Numbered from the stretch's first letter, positions 14,763 through 22,742 are shown. The stretch is DNA of 40,184 bases from Aggregatilineales bacterium (GCA_029975765.1 JARKOK010000374.1:1-40184), one strand, 5' to 3'. Numbers and translations: made by a program. The notes: generated from the letters alone by a model not told the origin.

Positions 14763-17054
14763 TCAATTTTGAACCATTAACGTGGTCGGCAGGTACAGCA
14801 CCGGCCCCAGATTGCGCCCGGTGGCGTCGAAGAAGGTGACACGATTTTGTGGCAGACAGTCGGGTTTACAGGCATATACTTCAACGGCTACCTGATATTC
14901 ACCGGGCGGCATGGCCGGGGCAAGCGGCAGGTGGTAGACATCGGAAACGTAACGATTAGTGTTCCAGCAGCGCGTGGGATGGCCGCCGGGATGCTGGTAG
15001 TCCTGCTGATTCCAGCGCGCGCCGGTGCGGGTATCCAGCAGATAAAGCAGTGTCCGGTAATTCTCGGTTAAGGGTTCCTGCGCCTGCCAGTACAGAGTCA
15101 CATCAAACGATTTGCCGGGTTGAAACTGCGCGGTCTCCAGCCGATAGGCCAGCAGGCTCAGACTGGCGTTCGTGCGGGCCTGAAGCGAGGCAGCCGTCTT
15201 CAGCGCGTAACCCGGTGACTGGCGCAGGGGTATCGGCGCACCGGGCAGCGCCGCCAGCAGGGTCAGCACCACCAGGCAGACGAAAACGAGGGCTAACAGC
15301 CGGGCCTCCGGCGGTGAAAGCAGCCTGACATCCTCATAGACTGGTTTTGCCCGGCGGAAGCGTCCCCAGGTCAGAATTAACGCAATTCCTATCGCCGACC
15401 AGGTGATCATCCAGGCGCCGGTACGGGCTGGCGTGCTGTTCAATTCCAGCGCCAGCAGGCCGCCCCGCACCGGGGAAATGGTCACACGGGCCAGCCCATC
15501 CGATGCGCCGGCGAACAACGGCATCGGACGACCGTCGAGTGTCGCCTGCCAGCCGGGGAAATAGGCCAGCAGCATATCCATCGTCAGCGTTTGGGTGGCG
15601 CTTACCTGAAAACGGCTGCTGTGAGTGTTCTGGGTCAGGATACCCACGCGTAAATCATCGGCGGTCTGGGTGACATTCAGGCGGCTCATTGTGCCGCTTA
15701 AATAACCTTCAATCAGCGTTCGATTGGGGGGTAAGTCCACCGGGATGGTGGCGGGAACCGGTAGATCGGGCGGGAGAACCGGCAGGCCACATCCGGCCAG
15801 TTCATACTGAATCTGGGCTGTCGCGTCCGTGCCGAGGAACGGCTCGGTGATGATGGTTGCCAGCCAGACCGGCGCGGCCAGCACCCAGACGGCGATCAGG
15901 GCGATGGGCAGCATCAGCCGCCGCCAGCGTTCGGAGAGCGCATCACGCCAGTGGAGCGCCGCGCTGCCGACCACCGCCAGACACAGGGTAATGGCGCCGA
16001 GCAGGGCCGTCTCTGCCGGTATAAGGATGAGCGCCAGAGCGGTCAGTCCGATGGCTGCCGCCAGGAATGTTGCGGGAAACGCGCGCAGCGACCGCCGGCG
16101 GACCAGCGCCGCTGCCCCCAGGCCGCTGAATAGCAGCACCGGCAGGCCGAGCGTGAACTGAGGCACCGGCGCAAGGTCGTTCAGGTCAAGCTGATGGGCC
16201 GGGGCAAATAACCCTGCCAGGGTAAGTTGATATGAAGCTGGAATAAACGGTGGCCGCCACTGAACGGCGGATTGTTCCAGCGCGGCGGGAAGCCAGAAGC
16301 AGGCTGCCGCGCCCATGCCCAGTGCGACTCCGGCGGTTGCCAGCCCGTAAAGGCGAAGGTTGGTTCCCGGCTGGGTGAGTGCCAGCAGCATCCCCAGCCC
16401 CAGACCGGCGATCAGACCGTATGTGTCCGTCAGACACAGCGCCGCCGTTGCCAGCGCCAGCAGCAGCACATCCCCCGGATGATTGCCCTGGAGCAGGCGG
16501 TCAAGCTGCCACAGCAGCAGCGGCACCAGCGCCAGCGCCAGGGTACCGGGTAAGTCGCCTAACACATGGGGCGCGACCAGACCCACATACGGACTGTAAA
16601 GATATAAAAAGGCCGCTAGAATACCCGCCGCTGCGCCTTCGCGGCGCAGCACCAGGCGGTAAACGGCGATGCCGGCCAGGCACAGCGCCAGCGTATAAGC
16701 GAAGCGGACGGCGGATACCGCATCGTCGGTCAATAACACCTGAATGGCCGCCGCAAAGTAGGCCGCGCCGGGTGGATAATAGTGCGGGATGGGCGCACCG
16801 TAACCCCCCAGTACATAAGGAGACCAGCGTGGGTACAGGCGGCCTTCCTTAAAAGCCGTTGCGAAATTACTGGCCGCGTAGACGATGTTTTCGCTGGCGT
16901 TGCTGTGGGATAAGGTTGGCTGAGTGATGAACGGCCAGGCCAGCAGCAGGCTGAAACCAATCACCAGCAGCAGTCCCCAGTCCACGCCGCGCTGCGCCTG
17001 ACGCATCCAATCGGGCAGCTCATCTTGAAGCAGGTTGTGGGCAGCGTGTGTCAT
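14763..17054 (-). CDS. Large polytopic membrane protein, PTPS-related (PF10131-like) / GT-C-like
   Basis: About 763 residues with some 14 predicted membrane helices and two extracytoplasmic beta-rich parts near the C-terminus (about 450-560 and 650-763). The first loop (SENIVYAASNFATAFKEGRLYPRWSP...GGYGAPIPHYYPPGA) has the Glu, Trp-x-Pro and Tyr-Tyr-Pro-Pro pattern of the 'PTPS-related' membrane family, which resembles GT-C glycosyltransferases and YfhO. The middle segment MLLAYFPGWQATLDGRPMPL is the 'YYPGWxAxVDG' motif shared with YfhO-type proteins. The role is probably cell-surface glycan or lipid modification. I use the ATG at 17054; a TACAAT box ends 7 bases upstream, which would make the message leaderless. 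An in-frame ATG at 17153 is less likely because it overlaps the divergent gene. Confidence 0.72.
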   Translation of the reverse strand: MTHAAHNLLQDELPDWMRQAQRGVDWGLLLVIGFSLLLAWPFITQPTLSHSNASENIVYAASNFATAFKEGRLYPRWSPYVLGGYGAPIPHYYPPGAAYFAAAIQVLLTDDAVSAVRFAYTLALCLAGIAVYRLVLRREGAAAGILAAFLYLYSPYVGLVAPHVLGDLPGTLALALVPLLLWQLDRLLQGNHPGDVLLLALATAALCLTDTYGLIAGLGLGMLLALTQPGTNLRLYGLATAGVALGMGAAACFWLPAALEQSAVQWRPPFIPASYQLTLAGLFAPAHQLDLNDLAPVPQFTLGLPVLLFSGLGAAALVRRRSLRAFPATFLAAAIGLTALALILIPAETALLGAITLCLAVVGSAALHWRDALSERWRRLMLPIALIAVWVLAAPVWLATIITEPFLGTDATAQIQYELAGCGLPVLPPDLPVPATIPVDLPPNRTLIEGYLSGTMSRLNVTQTADDLRVGILTQNTHSSRFQVSATQTLTMDMLLAYFPGWQATLDGRPMPLFAGASDGLARVTISPVRGGLLALELNSTPARTGAWMITWSAIGIALILTWGRFRRAKPVYEDVRLLSPPEARLLALVFVCLVVLTLLAALPGAPIPLRQSPGYALKTAASLQARTNASLSLLAYRLETAQFQPGKSFDVTLYWQAQEPLTENYRTLLYLLDTRTGARWNQQDYQHPGGHPTRCWNTNRYVSDVYHLPLAPAMPPGEYQVAVEVYACKPDCLPQNRVTFFDATGRNLGPVLYLPTTLMVQN

Positions 17055-17093
17055 AGACTCTATTGTAACGCAAAGTGCCGGACGCGCGTGCAT

Positions 17094-17122
17094 TTGCGTG
17101 GCACGATAGGCAGTGCTATCCT
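17094..17122 (+). promoter_or_regulatory. Promoter for the GNAT-alaX operon
   Basis: TTGCGT (17094-17099) and TATCCT (17117-17122) are separated by 17 bases, with a TGC extension before the -10. The start codon of the first GNAT gene is 25 bases downstream. Confidence 0.5.
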
Positions 17123-17147
17123 CAGAGAGTTTGGCAGGCAGGGATTC

Positions 17148-17618
17148 ATGCATGATACAATAATCCGGCGAGCCGCAGCAGGCGACCTCGCCGAGCTTTC
17201 CCGACTATGGTTGGAGAACCGAACAATACAGCAGCAGTTCGACCGCCGTATTACGCTGGCGGCTGACAGCCGCGCCGTGTGGGAGCGCCAGGCCGGCAGC
17301 TGGCTGGCAGACCAGAGCTGCGCGGTGTGGGTCGGCGCGGGCGAAAACAGCCTGTTTGGTTATACAATCGGTTGGATTCAGCCAAACGTACCCGGCTTAA
17401 TACCTGAACGGCTGGGCGTCATTACCGAACTGGTGTTAGACGCTCATCACTATCAGGCCGGTCTGGGGCGGGCGCTGGTGGCGGCGCTGCGTGGTTGGTT
17501 TGCCGGGCAAGACGTGCCCGACATTGTAACGGTTGTGCCCTATCGCCATGCTGTCGGGCAGGCATTCTGGCGATCACTGGGGGCGGTAGAGTGGGTGGAT
17601 GTCATGTGGTTGAAATAA
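17148..17618 (+). CDS. GNAT-family N-acetyltransferase
   Basis: A 156-residue GNAT fold protein that would transfer an acetyl group from acetyl-CoA to an unknown amine. Motif A is visible as GVITELVLDAHHYQAGLGRALVAALRGW (about 94-121), with the pyrophosphate-binding Q-x-G-x-G. The end VPYRHAVGQAFWRSLGAVEW is the usual GNAT C-terminal helix and strand. I chose the ATG at 17148, preceded by CAGGGA; upstream codons give a non-GNAT extension. The next GNAT gene overlaps its 3' end, so the pair looks like a tandem duplication with strong divergence. Confidence 0.8.
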   Translation: MHDTIIRRAAAGDLAELSRLWLENRTIQQQFDRRITLAADSRAVWERQAGSWLADQSCAVWVGAGENSLFGYTIGWIQPNVPGLIPERLGVITELVLDAHHYQAGLGRALVAALRGWFAGQDVPDIVTVVPYRHAVGQAFWRSLGAVEWVDVMWLK

Positions 17619-18100
17619 CCATTCGGGAGGCGTCGGCAAAAGATGCTGATGCGATTGCTGATCTGTGGCAGCAGTTGGTAGATTATCACCGCCAGCTTGA
17701 CCGGGATATGCCCGGCGCGGCCTTCAATGGGGCCAGGCGTTATGCGCGGCGGCTGGTACAGCGGCTGGATGACCCCTACACACGGGCATTTGTCGCTGAG
17801 TATGACGGGCAGGTGATCGGTTTCGTGCTGGGCATGATCGTGGATTTGATGGCCGACATCTTTGACCAGGAGCCGGGCGGCTTTCTGGCGGATATATATG
17901 TTCACCCGGATTTCCGCCGCAGCGGGGTGGGGCGGCAGTTGGTCGCGGCGCTGGCGGCCTGGTTTCGGGAACAGCGATTGGATCACTTTGACTGGCATGT
18001 CGCGGTAAAAAATGAAGAAGGCCGCGCGTTCTGGCGAGCGGTGGGCGGGCGTGATGTCATGGTGCGAATGCGCGCCGACGTGAAGGATGATGATCAATGA
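17606..18100 (+). CDS. GNAT-family N-acetyltransferase
   Basis: A 164-residue GNAT protein. Motif A is LADIYVHPDFRRSGVGRQLVAALAAWFREQ (about 95-124), a textbook R-x-x-G-x-G acetyl-CoA site, followed by VKNEEGRAFWRAVGGRDVMVRM. The first in-frame start consistent with the fold (EITIREASAKDADAIADLW) is a GTG at 17606, overlapping the previous gene by 13 bases. Its stop overlaps the alaX start (ATGA). The substrate is unknown; co-transcription with alaX hints at, but does not prove, a translation-linked role. Confidence 0.8.
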   Translation: MVEITIREASAKDADAIADLWQQLVDYHRQLDRDMPGAAFNGARRYARRLVQRLDDPYTRAFVAEYDGQVIGFVLGMIVDLMADIFDQEPGGFLADIYVHPDFRRSGVGRQLVAALAAWFREQRLDHFDWHVAVKNEEGRAFWRAVGGRDVMVRMRADVKDDDQ

Positions 18101-18807
18101 CAGAACTGCTGTATCAGACCGACAGCTATCTCAAGGACTTCTCAGCCGTTGTAACCGGCGCCGATGCAGAGCAGCATGGTGTATACCTCGACCGGACGGC
18201 GTTTTATCCCGGCGGCGGTGGGCAGCCATATGATACTGGTTGGTTGGTCGTGGGCGATCAGCGTTATGTGGTGAGGAAGGTAGTCAAAGGTAATCTGCAT
18301 GTCCTGGATGGGGAACCGCTGCCAACGGTTGGGCAGCCCGTACAGGGTATTCTGGACTGGGAGCGCCGCTATAAACTGATGCGAACGCACACGGCGATGC
18401 ATATCCTGTGCGGTGTCGTGTGGCGCGATTATGGCGCGAGCGTGACCGGCGGCAATATGGAACCGCTGGAAGGCCGCATGGATTTTGAGTTTGAACGGCT
18501 GCAAAAAGAACTGGTCAGCGAGATCGAAAGCCGGATTAACGCTGAAGTTGAAGCCGCGCGGGACGTGCGAGTGAATATTCTGCCACGCGAAGAAGCCTTC
18601 CAGATTCCTGATCTGATCCGCACCAAGATTAACCTGCTGCCAGAGGGAATTCAGGTCGTCCGCACCGTTGAGATTATCGGGTTGGATTTACAGGCCGATG
18701 GCGGCACCCATGTTGCCAACACCCGGGAAGTCGGGCGGATTCGAATCGCGGACTATAAAAGCAAGGGCGGCATCAACAAACGTATCTATGTAGAATTGAA
18801 TGGATAG
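18097..18807 (+). CDS. alaX: AlaX-type alanyl-tRNA editing protein
   Basis: A 236-residue free-standing homologue of the alanyl-tRNA synthetase editing domain, which removes Ser or Gly wrongly attached to tRNA-Ala. The N-terminal barrel has FYPGGGGQPYDTG (36-48). The zinc motif HxxxH is present as HTAMH (98-102). The second half of the zinc site, usually C-x3-H in CGGTHV, reads DGGTHV (201-206), so aspartate replaces cysteine. The length fits the medium AlaX class without the C-terminal coiled coil. The start overlaps the GNAT stop. Confidence 0.85.
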   Translation: MTELLYQTDSYLKDFSAVVTGADAEQHGVYLDRTAFYPGGGGQPYDTGWLVVGDQRYVVRKVVKGNLHVLDGEPLPTVGQPVQGILDWERRYKLMRTHTAMHILCGVVWRDYGASVTGGNMEPLEGRMDFEFERLQKELVSEIESRINAEVEAARDVRVNILPREEAFQIPDLIRTKINLLPEGIQVVRTVEIIGLDLQADGGTHVANTREVGRIRIADYKSKGGINKRIYVELNG

Positions 18808-18840
18808 GGATACAATCAGCATATCCCTGCAAACAAGCCT

Positions 18841-19848
18841 ATGATCGGCAAGACATTCCGCAACATCCTCATTTTTCTTGGCCCGGCGCGAACGCAGGCT
18901 TTTGTTGCCTGGTTTGCGCTTACCGGCCTTGCCAGCCTGATTCTCAACGCTTTTGTCAACGACTATGACTGGGTGCGCCCGGTGCAGTCGTTGATCGTTA
19001 TTGTCTTTCTGGTGGGGACGGTGATTATTTTTGGCAGCGCGCTGCCGCCCGGCGAACGTGGCCGTTGGGCGGGGATCCTCACGCCGTCGCTAATCGCGGT
19101 TTTCATCGGGTTAGTCGTTGCTCCGCAGCTTAGTGCGGTGTTCCTCGGTGGGGCGCTGGGGTGGATTGTAGCCGGGCTGCTGCTCACCCGCAGTCGAATG
19201 CCGATGGCATATAAAGAGGCGGTGCGTCACCTGCGTAAAAACCAGTATGAGCAGGCGGTGAAGGTGATGGATCGGGTGATTAAAGAGGAACCACGCGACC
19301 CCAATCACTACCGGTTTCGGGCTGAAGTGCTGCGTGTCTGGGGCAAACTGGATCGTGCTGTCCGGGATTATCGCAAAATGACCGAAATCGCGCCGGACTC
19401 GGCGCTGGCGTTTAATGGTCTGGCGGAAGTCTATTTGCAGGCCGGAAAGTATGCGGAGGCGCTGGAGGCCGCACAGACTGCCCACCAACTAGCGCCGGAC
19501 GATTGGGTGACGGCTTACAATCTGGGCATGATCGAAGATCGGTTGCAGCAGTCGGCGGCGGTCGTAGAGCATCTTCAGCAGGCGCTGGCTTTAAAAGTTA
19601 AGGAAAAGCGCCATCGAGTTCTGATACACTTTTATCTGGCGCGGGCTTACAGCCGTTTGGGCAACCATGAGGCGGCGCGGGAGCAGATCACGGCATTGAA
19701 AAGGGATTACAGCGGGCTGGAAGAATGGCAGACCATTCTCCGTAGTGATCAGGCTGAGACCCTGCGCGCTGTGCTGGGTGATGATGTGCGCGAGGCGCAG
19801 GCGCTGGCGGCGGGCGAACTGGACCCGGCAGCATTAGGATCGTCATGA
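18841..19848 (+). CDS. Membrane-anchored TPR protein (first of three)
   Basis: A 335-residue protein. About four membrane helices occupy residues 18-120 (AFVAWFALTGLASLIL..., SLIVIVFLVGTVIIF, TPSLIAVFIGLVV, FLGGALGWIVAGLLL). A cytoplasmic TPR array follows (about 124-300), including KNQYEQAVKVMDRVIKEEPRDPNHY, DRAVRDYRKMTEIAPDSALAF and GKYAEALEAAQTAHQLAPDDW. A short stem-loop (AGGGATA/TATCCCT, 18806-18828) overlaps the alaX stop just upstream. The end overlaps the next gene (ATGA). No enzymatic motif is seen; it is probably an assembly scaffold. Confidence 0.75.
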   Translation: MIGKTFRNILIFLGPARTQAFVAWFALTGLASLILNAFVNDYDWVRPVQSLIVIVFLVGTVIIFGSALPPGERGRWAGILTPSLIAVFIGLVVAPQLSAVFLGGALGWIVAGLLLTRSRMPMAYKEAVRHLRKNQYEQAVKVMDRVIKEEPRDPNHYRFRAEVLRVWGKLDRAVRDYRKMTEIAPDSALAFNGLAEVYLQAGKYAEALEAAQTAHQLAPDDWVTAYNLGMIEDRLQQSAAVVEHLQQALALKVKEKRHRVLIHFYLARAYSRLGNHEAAREQITALKRDYSGLEEWQTILRSDQAETLRAVLGDDVREAQALAAGELDPAALGSS

Positions 19849-20720
19849 TGCGCCGGTGGTTGCAGCCAGTCTTCCTGTTTATTAGTCTGCTGCTGGCCTT
19901 TCTGGGGGCGGCGCTGTTTCTGGGCGGGCTGATTGCCGAGCTTATGGCTTCGCGTAGTCATCAACCCGAAGGTCTGTCACCCGCCATCCAACTGGCGCTG
20001 GCCGGGTTATGCCTGGCGGTTGTGATGGTTACGGTGTGGTTCGTGGTGGTCGGTTGGCTGCTGGCGCGCCAGTCCAGAGAACAGGGTTCAGGTTACGGTG
20101 ATGCTTACCGCCTGATTGAAGCTTTTCGCTTCCGCGAAGCGATACCCCTGCTGGAACGTTCGATTCAGGAGGGAAAAGAGACTTCCGAAGTGCTGATGCT
20201 GCTAACCAGCGCCTACGCTTACACGGGGCAGTTGGGTAAAGCGCAGGCCACCGCAGACCGCGCGGTGCGGTTGTTTCCCGAAGACCCTGGCTCATACATC
20301 ACCCTGGCGAACGGCTATCGGATGCAGGCCATGTACGAAGAAGCAGGCCGGGCGCTGATGCAGGCCTCTGAACTGGAGCCTGACCAGCCGGTGATCTGGG
20401 CGGAACTGGGCTTCGTGCAGCATTTTGCCGGCAGCGATGCGGCAGCAGTGGAATCGTTTAAACGGGCGGCGCAGCAGCCTATGCCAGCGATGTATGGTGT
20501 GCGAGTCTATTATCATCTGGCACAGGCTTACCAGCAGGCCGGAGACGCGGAACAGTCCGCCCGCTCTGCTGCCCGCATGATGAGCGCCCGCGACGGGCTG
20601 GCCGCCTGGAAGGCCAACCTGAACGCGCTGGAAGGTACAGCCTACGGACAAACGCTGCGTCGCGAAATCAGCGCGATAGAGCAGGCGCTGGCCGAAGCGG
20701 ACGCGGCGAATCTGGGATGA
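19845..20720 (+). CDS. Membrane-anchored TPR protein (second of three)
   Basis: A 291-residue protein with two N-terminal membrane helices (about 7-32 and 47-73) and a TPR region (about 83-250). Repeats include FRFREAIPLLERSIQEGKETSEVLMLL, GQLGKAQATADRAVRLFPEDPGSYITL and AMYEEAGRALMQASELEPDQPVIWAEL. It resembles the genes on both sides in layout (membrane hairpin, then TPRs), suggesting old tandem duplication. Translation is coupled to the first gene by an ATGA overlap. The function is not recognised. Confidence 0.72.
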   Translation: MMRRWLQPVFLFISLLLAFLGAALFLGGLIAELMASRSHQPEGLSPAIQLALAGLCLAVVMVTVWFVVVGWLLARQSREQGSGYGDAYRLIEAFRFREAIPLLERSIQEGKETSEVLMLLTSAYAYTGQLGKAQATADRAVRLFPEDPGSYITLANGYRMQAMYEEAGRALMQASELEPDQPVIWAELGFVQHFAGSDAAAVESFKRAAQQPMPAMYGVRVYYHLAQAYQQAGDAEQSARSAARMMSARDGLAAWKANLNALEGTAYGQTLRREISAIEQALAEADAANLG

Positions 20721-20736
20721 GTGCCACAGGGAGTTA

Positions 20737-21534
20737 ATGGGACGATTCACCGCCTTTTTAATCAGCCGGCTGCGCCAGTGGGAACGCCCGGCGCAGGTGG
20801 GACTGCTACTGGCGCTGGTGCTGCTGGCAGCGGCGCTGCTGACGGCGGCGCTGGGACCAGCCAGCCTGCGTGTGCCGGCCCTGACCGGCGCGTTTGGCCT
20901 GCTGCTGGCCGTGCAGGTCATCTTCATGTGGGCCAACCGGCATATGGTTACGCCCTTTACCCGCGCCCAGCGATTATACCTGGCGGAAGATTTTACGGGA
21001 GCGCGGCAGACGTTAGAGGCTTTGGTGGCAGCAGGCAAAGCGGACGTGCGCGCCCTGACGCTGCTGGGCAACACCTACCGCCAGCTAGGACTTTTGGACG
21101 AAAGTCAAGAGTCCCTAACAAAAGCCCTTTCACTTGACCCCGCTGACCCCTTTCCTCTATATGGTTTTGGTCGTACACTCCTGGTAAGAGGGATGTATGC
21201 CGAGGCCGAGGCCGCCTTTGACCGGGCGCTGATGGCCGGCGCGCCGGCGATTGCCACCATTGATTTAGGTGAGGCACTGTACCGGCAGGGGCGGGGAGAA
21301 CAGGCCTGTTCCATATTGCAAGCCAACCGGACAGCCGCCGATGAACCACACCGCGCTCTGCTGGTAGATTATCTGTTATACCGGATGGGCGCAGGAGGAC
21401 GGCCGGCGCGTGAACAGGTGCAGGCCGGGCTGCCTTTCTGGTTGGATGTCGCGCGGCGGTTTCAACATACCCCTTATGGTCAAATGCTGGCCGAAGATGT
21501 TCGGCACATGCAGGCGCTAACTGAGGAGATATGA
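20737..21534 (+). CDS. Membrane-anchored TPR protein (third of three)
   Basis: A 265-residue protein with two membrane helices (about 20-40 and 47-66) and TPRs covering about 73-240 (EDFTGARQTLEALVAAGKADVRALTLL; GLLDESQESLTKALSLDPADPFPLY; GMYAEAEAAFDRALMAGAPAIATIDLG). The ribosome site AGGGAG lies just before the ATG. Codons 117-152 (21085-21192) use AT-ending and rare codons (CTA, CTT, ACA, AGA), unlike the rest of the gene, although the encoded TPR looks normal. A possible internal promoter lies in that stretch. Confidence 0.72.
   Translation: MGRFTAFLISRLRQWERPAQVGLLLALVLLAAALLTAALGPASLRVPALTGAFGLLLAVQVIFMWANRHMVTPFTRAQRLYLAEDFTGARQTLEALVAAGKADVRALTLLGNTYRQLGLLDESQESLTKALSLDPADPFPLYGFGRTLLVRGMYAEAEAAFDRALMAGAPAIATIDLGEALYRQGRGEQACSILQANRTAADEPHRALLVDYLLYRMGAGGRPAREQVQAGLPFWLDVARRFQHTPYGQMLAEDVRHMQALTEEI
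21134..21163 (+). promoter_or_regulatory. Possible internal promoter in the third TPR gene
   Basis: TTGACC (21134-21139) and TATATG (21158-21163) are 18 bases apart, in a stretch of locally AT-rich coding sequence. It could drive the two downstream single-pass membrane genes. The -10 match is modest. Confidence 0.25.
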
Positions 21535-21535
21535 T

Positions 21536-22039
21536 ATGGCAAAGCAGCAAGGGGGCATCTCGATCATTCGCGTGGGGGCGATTGCCGCCATTATTGGCAT
21601 TCTGATTATCGTGGGCGGGGTGGTGTCGTTCTTCGTGGAACGCGCGTCGCATCAGGTGCCGCTGGAAATTGAGGTATATCCGGGCGCCGCATTGTGGGGA
21701 CAGCGCACGCACTCCAATACTTCGCGCACGGTCTATTATCAGGTAACAAATGCCTCGGCGGAAGCGGTTAAGGACTTCTACCAGCAGCAGATGGACCGGT
21801 TTTATCCGAGCGATGTGGAATCCGAACTTCGCACCTGCAAGCGGAATCCGCTGGACGGCAACTTCCCGGAGTTTAACCGGGGTGACGCGGGGGTAGCGCC
21901 GTACCAGTGGAGCTGCATGTTCGACCGCTCCGGTTTTCAGATCACCCAGTCTACCCGTGTGAACATCCAACCGGGGGTTCCGGCCAATAATACGGCAGGG
22001 ATGACCATTATTGAGTATCAGCAAATCTGGCAGCGATAG
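21536..22039 (+). CDS. Single-pass membrane protein, unknown function
   Basis: A 167-residue protein with one N-terminal helix (about 13-34, IGILIIVGGVVSFFV) and a beta-rich domain that would face outside. The domain has TVYYQVTNASAEAVKDFYQQQMDRFYP (about 63-89), a helix-strand pattern seen in many Gram-positive and Chloroflexota surface proteins, and two cysteines (Cys100 and one near 126) that could form a disulfide. The start follows a GAGGAG ribosome site and the stop of the TPR gene by one base. I do not recognise the family. Confidence 0.65.
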   Translation: MAKQQGGISIIRVGAIAAIIGILIIVGGVVSFFVERASHQVPLEIEVYPGAALWGQRTHSNTSRTVYYQVTNASAEAVKDFYQQQMDRFYPSDVESELRTCKRNPLDGNFPEFNRGDAGVAPYQWSCMFDRSGFQITQSTRVNIQPGVPANNTAGMTIIEYQQIWQR

Positions 22040-22043
22040 CCCC

Positions 22044-22529
22044 ATGACCGAAACCAATTCCCGCGCGCGCCGGGGGCTGCCCTGGCGCGTGGCGCTGCTT
22101 GGCCTGGCGGCACTGGCCCTGGCGCTCGTGATCGGTACGCAGGTGATCGGTGTGCTGTACAGCATCATCGCGCCTCCCAGGCCGCCCCTGCCGCCGGACG
22201 TGATACCGATCAGTCACACCAGTCTCGATTATGGTGTGGATGACTGGCTGTATGGCACCGATCAAACGCCGTGCGATCTGATCCGGTTTTATGAGGACAA
22301 CGATACCGACTGTTATGTAGCGGCGGATACCTGCGGCGTGGAAACCGCCTCGGCGGCGGGTGAGCATATCACTCAATGTGTTGGCACCCGGTATTTCTCG
22401 CTGTTTGCGATGCGGTGGAAAGTGATCATCGCGGCGGGTTATCAGACCGACGGTGCCACCCATTTTCGCCTGACGCGCGAAATCTACTGGACGGGCAGCA
22501 TTCCACCGCAGCCTCAATTGCAGCCCTGA
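22044..22529 (+). CDS. Single-pass membrane protein, unknown function
   Basis: A 161-residue protein with an Arg-rich start, one membrane helix (about 13-38, ALLGLAALALALVIGTQVIGVLY), a Pro-rich linker (PPRPPLPPD) and an external domain with four cysteines (TPCDLI, TDCYVAADTCG, TQCVGT) that could form two disulfides. An alternative start 33 bases upstream overlaps the previous gene and lacks a ribosome site. It is the last gene before ileS, and probably the end of the TPR/membrane cluster. No known family is recognised. Confidence 0.6.
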   Translation: MTETNSRARRGLPWRVALLGLAALALALVIGTQVIGVLYSIIAPPRPPLPPDVIPISHTSLDYGVDDWLYGTDQTPCDLIRFYEDNDTDCYVAADTCGVETASAAGEHITQCVGTRYFSLFAMRWKVIIAAGYQTDGATHFRLTREIYWTGSIPPQPQLQP

Positions 22530-22742
22530 TACGGGGACTGCACCCTATCAAAAAGATCGAAATTCAGCCATAATACATATCGAATTCGTTTCTGGAACGC
22601 CAGCGTGATTGGAAAATCGGAGGTGTCACCGTGAGCGCAACGCCAGGCCGGCGCGCCTCGCGGCTCATTGTTATAGGCGGCGAGTAACCACAGCCAGCAG
22701 CTTTCAACCACCGCACGTCTGTAACGATGGAGATCAGCGAGC
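22530..22742 (+). promoter_or_regulatory. Leader region of ileS
   Basis: This 213-base region carries several small dyads (CTGG/CCAG at about 22592-22603, GATT/AATC at about 22607-22618, GGTG-T-CACC at 22622-22630) and a short translated frame with a strong ribosome site. A CATAAT hexamer at 22569-22574 is a possible -10. The conserved T-box sequence (AGGGTGGNACCGCG) is not present, and no terminator with a T-run is seen. Regulation by the short peptide is the best alternative the sequence offers. Confidence 0.35.
22631..22687 (+). CDS. Possible 18-residue leader peptide upstream of ileS
   Basis: A perfect GGAGGT (22619-22624) lies 6 bases before a GTG that opens an 18-codon frame ending in TAA. 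The predicted peptide is MSATPGRRASRLIVIGGE. It ends in Leu-Ile-Val-Ile-Gly-Gly-Glu with Ile codons ATT and ATA, 55 bases before the isoleucyl-tRNA synthetase start. Stalling at these codons when Ile-tRNA is scarce could change folding around the ileS ribosome site. There is no protein-level evidence, and a frame this short can arise by chance; the strong ribosome site is the main support. Confidence 0.35.
   Translation: MSATPGRRASRLIVIGGE

Noticed and set aside
18806-18828. Terminator after alaX
   Set aside because: The 7-base stem (AGGGATA/TATCCCT) has a 9-base loop and no T-run, and it overlaps the stop codon. The TPR cluster may well be co-transcribed with alaX.
20993-22168. 391-codon open frame on the minus strand across the third TPR gene and its neighbours
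   Set aside because: It spans several real plus-strand genes and has no ribosome site or recognisable domain. The local codon shift at 21085-21192 does not improve its coding look.
22615-22640. T-box riboswitch before ileS
   Set aside because: The nearest match to the T-box core (GAGGTGTCACCGTGAG) lacks the TGGN bulge needed to pair with the tRNA end. The leader is also too short for a standard stem I, and there is no terminator.
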